A stretch of 64,000 nt of DNA. It comes from Lunularia cruciata (lineage: Eukaryota; Streptophyta; Marchantiopsida; Lunulariales; Lunulariaceae). The notes under the pieces are model-generated. The model had not been told where the DNA came from. It did not search any database and worked only from the letters and a program-made list of their open reading frames with translations. The stretch spans positions 64,919,001 through 64,983,000 of the forward strand of contig OX419758.1 of assembly GCA_948567375.1 (NCBI GenBank), read 5' to 3'. Each line of letters starts with the position of its first letter. Position 1 is the first letter of the stretch. This document shows positions 58,111-64,000 of this stretch, in pieces. The translations under genes were made by a program, and so were the position numbers.

Positions 58111-60913
58111 TAGAGATAGCTAGGTATTAGGCTCAAATAGATCAATTTAGTTAGATATTTCAGAGGTGAACTAACCCTTCATCTTTAGTAGGTCAAGCCC
58201 AAGTCACTCCTTCAAGGGGAAGCACTTTGGTTAAGCAAGCACTCTTTAAGCACCAAGTTTTAGGTACTCAAAGTTGTACAATAGTCAGGCACTTTGAGTA
58301 GGCCATTTGTGCAAGCACTTGGAATTGTGTATATTTTAGGAGGAGTGCCCTCAAAGTTGGACACTAAAATTAGATCAGGCAAGGAGCTCTGACATCTTCC
58401 TTGACATGCATTAAGCACCTAATCATTCTACATATAATTAGGATAAGATAAGATAAAGATATTGAACAAGTGATGTACATTATAGATATGAATTTTTAGG
58501 ATCCACTTAGGAAGGTGATCCCTTCTACTTGGAGCCAAAGCAGTATTTAAGGCTAAGTGCCATTGGCACTCATTTTTGTTCATTTTGTGTAATGTGTACT
58601 TTGATTACAAGTAAAGTGTACTCTTACTCTATATAAAAAGTACCACAGAATCAAAAATTTAGACAATGGGTAGCATGGTCTTGCAAGCTCCACCTTTTGG
58701 GAAGGGTAGAATATATTACAAGAATTGTAACTTTGGAATGGAGTGCCACTAAGATTTGAGAGATCCATTATCTTTAGGAGAAATCTTGGTTAGATCTTAG
58801 AGTGAAAGTGCTTTTTTGTTTTCTTTTTGCTATAGTGCACCATATAAGTTGACACTACACTCTTTTGGGAGTGGTTAAATACAAAAAAATAAATGAATGG
58901 AGGTTTTGTGGCAATGTGGTGTTTAGCTTCATTCTTATCATTCCCAACTAGTATCCTCATAGGAAAATGCTTCTTATTGATTAGACTATAAGTACATTGA
59001 CATTGTGCTATCATAAACCCTACTCACAATCTAAATTTGAGTGATTTCTTCTAGTACTAGAGTATCCTCTACATATGCATCTCCCTCTAATAACTCAGCA
59101 AGCCAAGTAATGGAAGTATTGAATGTTGAGATTGATGCTATGGTCCTCAACTATAGTGATTCAAAACTACCACTATTAAAGTGCATTGGTAGGAAACATT
59201 CTTCACTTGATTTCCAACCTTGCCTATAGGAACCCATCTCCTCCTAATATTCAATGCTAAAACCCATGAAGTGTAACACTACTCCACCAATTAGCACATC
59301 ATATAACTCCGCAACTATCACAATGGCCTAAGTTCTCACCATAGAACTATCAATTGGATGATCAGGCTAAATTTGGAAAATAACCTCCTCATAGGTGATG
59401 TACTATGTAAAACCATCCCTAGAGATGTTTGGATCTAAAATGGACACCTCTTCACATTGGTTTTCTATAGCCCAAGACCAACAATTGCAACCTTCCCAAA
59501 CATAAATGACTACATACAAGAGTTTTAATAAGGCCCTTTGTGGTGTATATAATCTCTAAAGGCCCACCAAATAAAGAATCCTACTTTGGTCATCCAATAG
59601 GAAAACTCCAAGTGTGAACCAAGCTTGCTCAAATGCATGTATAGTTGGTAACTACTCCAACCTAATAACTATTGCTTGCCTAAGCCACTAGTAGTTGAAT
59701 GGATTATATGCTCCTCAACCAAGTTAGCTCCAGCATCAACCACATCTATTCTAGGAGGACAAACCATACCATCCCTACTCTCACAAAGTGTGCAAAAACA
59801 TTGGAGTCGGATCAACTCCCAACATAGACATGTCATTAGTTGAGAACAAATGGGAGTGCATAATCAACTAAGCATACCTTAACATTGTGATAGACTCAAT
59901 TTTTGTAGTAGTAGGTGATTCACTAATATCTTGTCCATCATGACCCCCATCACCACCTACCACATTTGCACTGGGATGTTTAAGAGCCATGAATGTCATT
60001 TGTAGTGCCTTAGTGAGTATGAAAGATTGGGAAAGTTTGACCAATCTACTAGCCCTTCCTCTCTATAGGTCCAACTCTATTGATGCTCCTCTAGGCTCAA
60101 GAGCAAGTAATACCTACACTCCTAGTTATTATGGCATATGCATCTACCTATGCTACTTTTCACATAAAGTCAAGGACATCTCTATCATTAGCATAAGAGA
60201 TAAAATTCTCAACACTTGAATCTGATCTCCTTCAAACTATGGCCATGCTAGCCAATGTTTGCTCCAAGTTCTCAATCCAAGTAGCCATGGCTATATGAGA
60301 AGCAAGGGTAGGTACAAGGTCCTTGACATAGCTCACTTTATGTTCCCTTAGGTGGATTTTCTAATTTTTTGTTGTTTTCCTCAAATAAGCGCATCATGTT
60401 GAGTAGAGTGATGCTTGAAGGCATAAAGTATGGCTTATACCTCAGTTGCCATGAAGTTCCTAAAGAGTCACCCAGAGAGAGAGGAGTGAATGTTTGAGTT
60501 CATAGGTACCATAAAAATGAGTGTGAGATGACATGTTAGGAGCAGTCAATAGGTAATGCTTCAAGTTCTTGTTTAATGAGGCACTAACATGTAGGATGAA
60601 GAACCAATTTTGGTCTCTATTAGTCCTTGTGCTCAATTCATACATGCATGTACCACAATGGTTCAACAGAAATTCCCACCAACATCTCAAAAGGATTGAT
60701 TGAAATGTATAAATGCAATGCCTTGCAAGGAAATAAAGTTTAACTGAATTGTCTTGATGCTCTATCCATTCTTGGAGCATTTGAAGTTAGGCAGGTGGCA
60801 ACTTTTTGGAAGCAAGAAGGGCTTAGAACTTTTGATTAATTTGAGAGATTGTGAGAGAGTGTGACAAGATTGAGAGTGCAAAGTGAGGATCAGATTCAAG
60901 GTGCACTTTTCTA
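58111..60913. other. Interval without recognised genes
   Basis: ORFs of 60-110 codons on both strands, none with a domain. Near 58,200-58,420 short AAGCACTTTG/GGCACTTTGAG words recur. It may be decayed repeat related to its neighbours. Confidence 0.4.
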
Positions 60914-61414
60914 TTGATGTCCTCCCTAATGAGGAAGTGTGGTGTCATATTGCGGTCATCTAGAGTAGAGAAATGGGCACACTACTACTATGCCAAGTAC
61001 TTGAATTTGTCACATTTACACTTTCTATTGTGGATTTGGGATTTTGCATACCTCCTAGTGGTACTAGAGATTAAGGAGAAGAAGAACTTGAACTTCTTTG
61101 ACTTGAGGGGAAACATGTTTGCATGGACTGAGGAGCATTGGCAAAAAATGCTTGGGTCTGATTCAACATTGGAGGCAATGCACCTTGATCAAGATTTACC
61201 CCGACCTTTGGAAGAAATGACCAAGAAGTTTGAATCCTATTTCAAACACAAGACGACAAGGAATGATTGGAATGTGCAAGGATATCATGACCCTACTCGG
61301 CATACCTTGGTCACCTCAATTATGAAGTTGTTCAGATCTTCACAGACAACATACATAAACAATGGCCGGGCAATCTTTTTCCAACTATTGCATTTAGGCA
61401 AACCTATAGACTAG
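60914..61414 (+). CDS. Unassigned ORF, 166 aa, probably repeat-encoded
   Basis: The longest open frame of the right arm. It reads 'WDFAYLLVVLEIKEKKNLNF', 'WTEEHWQKMLGSDSTLEAMH', 'DLPRPLEEMTKKFESYFKHK', then 'YHDPTRHTLVTSIMKLFRSS' and 'NNGRAIFFQLLHLGKPID'. The composition is that of a real protein: tryptophan-rich, mixed helical. The text after the stop at 61,412 seems to continue in broken frames. I do not recognise the family. Its position between a coiled-coil wreck and an LTR suggests cargo of a plant repeat and not a host gene. Confidence 0.4.
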   Translation: MMSSLMRKCGVILRSSRVEKWAHYYYAKYLNLSHLHFLLWIWDFAYLLVVLEIKEKKNLNFFDLRGNMFAWTEEHWQKMLGSDSTLEAMHLDQDLPRPLEEMTKKFESYFKHKTTRNDWNVQGYHDPTRHTLVTSIMKLFRSSQTTYINNGRAIFFQLLHLGKPID

Positions 61415-61855
61415 GCAAAGATGTTCTATCATTGAACTCAAAAGCTTATGGAGTAGTTGCAACTAATAGGAAGACCTACTCTCTCCTCCCCCAAATTGTG
61501 CTGCATTTCTATATTGGGATGATACTATTGTGGAAGGAAGAGAAGAAGCTCTTCATAGTGCATTAATGTCCCTTGGGGTATTATCAATGCAAACCAAGAT
61601 ATGAAGACAAGAGAAAGAAGTATAAGGATGCCTTCATAAAATACCATAAGATAGGTAAGTATGTGTCCATGAACAAGGCTACTAGGGAGGGAGCAACAAA
61701 TGGAAGGTGGTCATGACTTCACCAAGGACTTGGAAGAGACACCATATGAACCTTCATGTAGTGGACTCTTTGGAGGATGAGAATTACCAAGCCAATGACA
61801 AACCATGATCAAGAAGTGATGGAAGAGCTGACCAGAATCACAAGGTGGCCACAAT

Positions 61856-62267
61856 TGTAACAATATGGAGTTTAGTGATGAAGTTAGTTAGGACTAATGA
61901 AGTAGCAAATATGTCAAAGTAGCCTAGAATATTACAAGAGCATCTAGGAAGCTTCTTGGAAAGCTTCATGGCTAGCTTAGCTTGCACCCCAAGTAAGTAG
62001 CTTCTAGAAGCTTCCAACTAGCTTAGCTTGCAAGCCAAGTAGGTGGCTTCTAGAAGGAAGCTTCTTGAGGAGCTTCTTGGTTAACTTGGCTTGCACTCCA
62101 AGAACGTGACTCAAGGAAGCTTCTTGAGAAGCTTCTCAAGAGCCTTGTATACTCATTATAAATACTAGAGCTGAAGCTCATGATAGGCATTTGGAGTTTC
62201 CCTCATTCAAGTGTCCTAATGTGAGTTTCCATTCTCCTATTTCTCTCCTTGGTCTCGTTCCTTTACA
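61856..62267 (+). mobile_element. 5' LTR of the right-edge Gypsy element
   Basis: A 412-bp LTR from TGTAACAATATGG to CCTTTACA. The homologous solo LTR lies at 9,265-9,770 on the minus strand. It carries a TATAAATA box at 62,157-62,164. Upstream of it, several GAAGCTTC words lie in phase with TTGAGAAGCTTC, the pattern of heat-shock elements. Confidence 0.75.
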
Positions 62268-62280
62268 TTGGTATTAGAGC
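62268..62280 (+). other. Primer-binding site (initiator Met-tRNA type)
   Basis: TTGGTATTAGAGC starts directly after the LTR end and differs by one base from TTGGTATCAGAGC, the usual plant Met-tRNA primer site. Confidence 0.75.
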
Positions 62281-64000
62281 AAGAATAGGATGGATGGAAT
62301 TTATGGACCACCAAATCCATTTCTACCAAACCATTGGGATTTTCATGTCCATGTACTACCCAAGCATCACTTCATACAATTCATCACTTCATATTTGGGT
62401 AGAATTTTTAAAATACAATCACCTTGTTTGAGGAACCATTGATACTTCCGGTTGTAACTTATGGAGAACAGTGGACATGTTGCATCTATGTGTAAGTAAA
62501 TTAGATAAATTGGAGGTAGTGTGATAGCATAATAGCCATAACGGCAAATGCCCAAGGTTATCATTGCTATGCAACAACAAATTGAGCACCTTACTTGATT
62601 GTTGGATGAACGAGACAAACAACGACAAGAGCATGTAGAGAGAGCACCATTTTGAGAAGGAGAATATCAAATCCAATTTCCAAAACCCAAGGTATTCAAT
62701 GGCAAGAATCTCTTAGGCATAATGGAGAATTTTGTACTTGATGGTGAACATTATTTTTTGGCTACAAATCTTCAAAATGAATAGAAACAAATTCTCTTAC
62801 TTCAAGCCAATTGGACGGAGCAGCAAAGCTATGGTGGGAATTTTGAGTGGAGCAAGCTGAAAGGCAGTTTGTTGTACTAATCCTAACATGGGAAGAACAA
62901 GGGTGCAATAATTGGGCAATTCAAAGCAATCAATGCCACACAAGCTGCACAAGATAAGTTGGCAGAGTTGAAGCAAGTTGGTTATATAAGAAGCTACATT
63001 ACACAATTCCAAAACACCATTATGCAAATTCCAAATAGAATGGATGGTGAAGCTTTGGATCAATTTGTGAGGGGCTTGAAGTCATGAACCAATTAGAAGT
63101 GATTATGCGAGAGCTGAAATACTTGGAAGAAGCCATGTAGCTAGCAGAGCACTTTGATTCCTTGGTTGCGACAACATGATCTCAACCTCAACCTTCATAA
63201 AACCAACTAGCACATTACACACATGTGGAGGAGCCAATACTGATGAAGATTGATGCCATCCAATGGAGACCACTTAAGATAATGGATCAAGAAAGATTAT
63301 GGCAAAATGGTGGTTGCTTTTATTATCACTAGTTGGACATCGCATTGCTTAATTACCACTCAAGAATGTGCAATCTTGACAAATCGCCCAAATGGAGGTT
63401 GTGGAGAGGAGTGATCAAGAAAATAAGGAATCCAAGTAGGAGATTTTGAGCCGCCTATTGGGAACTTGATTAGTTCCAATGAGATTGAAGACTTGACCTT
63501 TGCAAGTTTGCTTCACTTGCAAGGTATAATATTTGATTGTGGTTGTAGAATTTTGGTTGATTTTGGAAGTGGATTGATGATAGCAAATGGTAGGAAGGGT
63601 TCTGCATTCTATACTTGCATTCGGTTACCTTCAAGATTAGGAATGAGTATTTGGAGTGTATGAGGTTTGTAGTGGCACCTCTACACTATGATATCATTCT
63701 AGGTCTACCTTAGCTTGAACGACATAAGGTTCAATTCGACTAGAACTAATGACAAATTCAAATACAACACTAAGGTAAGAATTTTTGATTAGGTTGTCTG
63801 GCCCCTCTACATAAGACACTTAAGAATAGTCAGTCCCCAAATGAGAATTTTGTTGAGAAGGTAGCCATAAAGCAAGCCTTGAAGGGAGATGAGTCCCAAG
63901 ATGTGAAGTTTGTTAGTGAATCAACCATAGAGCAAGCTTTGGACAAAGATAAGTCTTTTTTCACAGTGTGGATCAAGCCGATTGCACAAGGAGAATCCAA
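62281..64000 (+). mobile_element. Ty3/Gypsy internal region (gag, protease), truncated by the window
   Basis: Gag-like pieces lie at about 62,490-63,170 ('FPKPKVFNGKN', later 'DKLAELKQVGYIRSYITQFQ'). At about 63,308 a degenerate CCHC knuckle follows (CFYYH.LD). The protease at 63,466-63,740 reads 'IFDCGCRILVDFGSGLMIAN', where functional copies have DSGS, then 'FVVAPLHYDIILGLP'. Many stops. The same protease stretch occurs at 60-430 in the same orientation. RT and RNase H lie beyond the window. Confidence 0.75.

Overview
This window is nuclear DNA of a land plant. It has split genes with GT/AG introns, a chlorophyll a/b-binding protein pair with a chloroplast transit peptide, and a dense load of decayed LTR and non-LTR retrotransposons. 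The Lhcb sequence and the compact, moderately GC-rich genes in an AT-rich, retroelement-filled background suggest a bryophyte or another early-diverging lineage. That placement is an inference, not a proof.

The window has an accessory left arm (1 to about 12 kb), a gene island (about 13.4 to 32.5 kb), a mixed centre (33 to 54 kb) and an accessory right arm (54 to 64 kb). In the left arm lie the end of a Ty3/Gypsy element, a minus-strand Ty1/Copia wreck, a solo LTR, and several short 3' ends of one non-LTR retrotransposon family.

The gene island carries three genes whose exons I could join in frame. NSE4, the kleisin of the SMC5/6 complex, has 7 exons and 360 codons. MCCB, the methylcrotonoyl-CoA carboxylase beta subunit of mitochondrial leucine breakdown, has 10 exons. 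A LigB/DODA-type extradiol dioxygenase has 3 exons on the minus strand and converges on MCCB. Between NSE4 and MCCB are foldback repeats, a 147-bp tandem duplication and a 380-bp element with terminal inverted repeats that looks like an unnamed MITE.

The centre holds two copies of an Lhcb gene, both minus strand and about 13.8 kb apart, inside a 1.5-kb duplication that includes the promoter. The copy at 52.6-53.6 kb is intact. The copy at 38.8-39.8 kb has an in-frame TAG. Between them is the most interesting element: a non-LTR retrotransposon at 41,212-45,040 flanked by a perfect 15-bp target-site duplication. Its decayed reading frame runs C2H2 zinc finger, reverse transcriptase, CxC..H..C knuckle, restriction-like endonuclease (R2-like layout). 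Its 3' tail has two short hairpins, and the same tail recurs at least seven more times in the window, often as tandem dimers and sometimes with its own target-site duplication. A second copy at 36.4-37.7 kb keeps only the 5' half.

The right arm holds a Copia wreck (46.0-51.1 kb), decayed coiled-coil and unassigned ORFs, and the 5' LTR, primer-binding site, gag and protease of a Gypsy element that runs off the window. That element is the same family and orientation as the fragment at the left edge.
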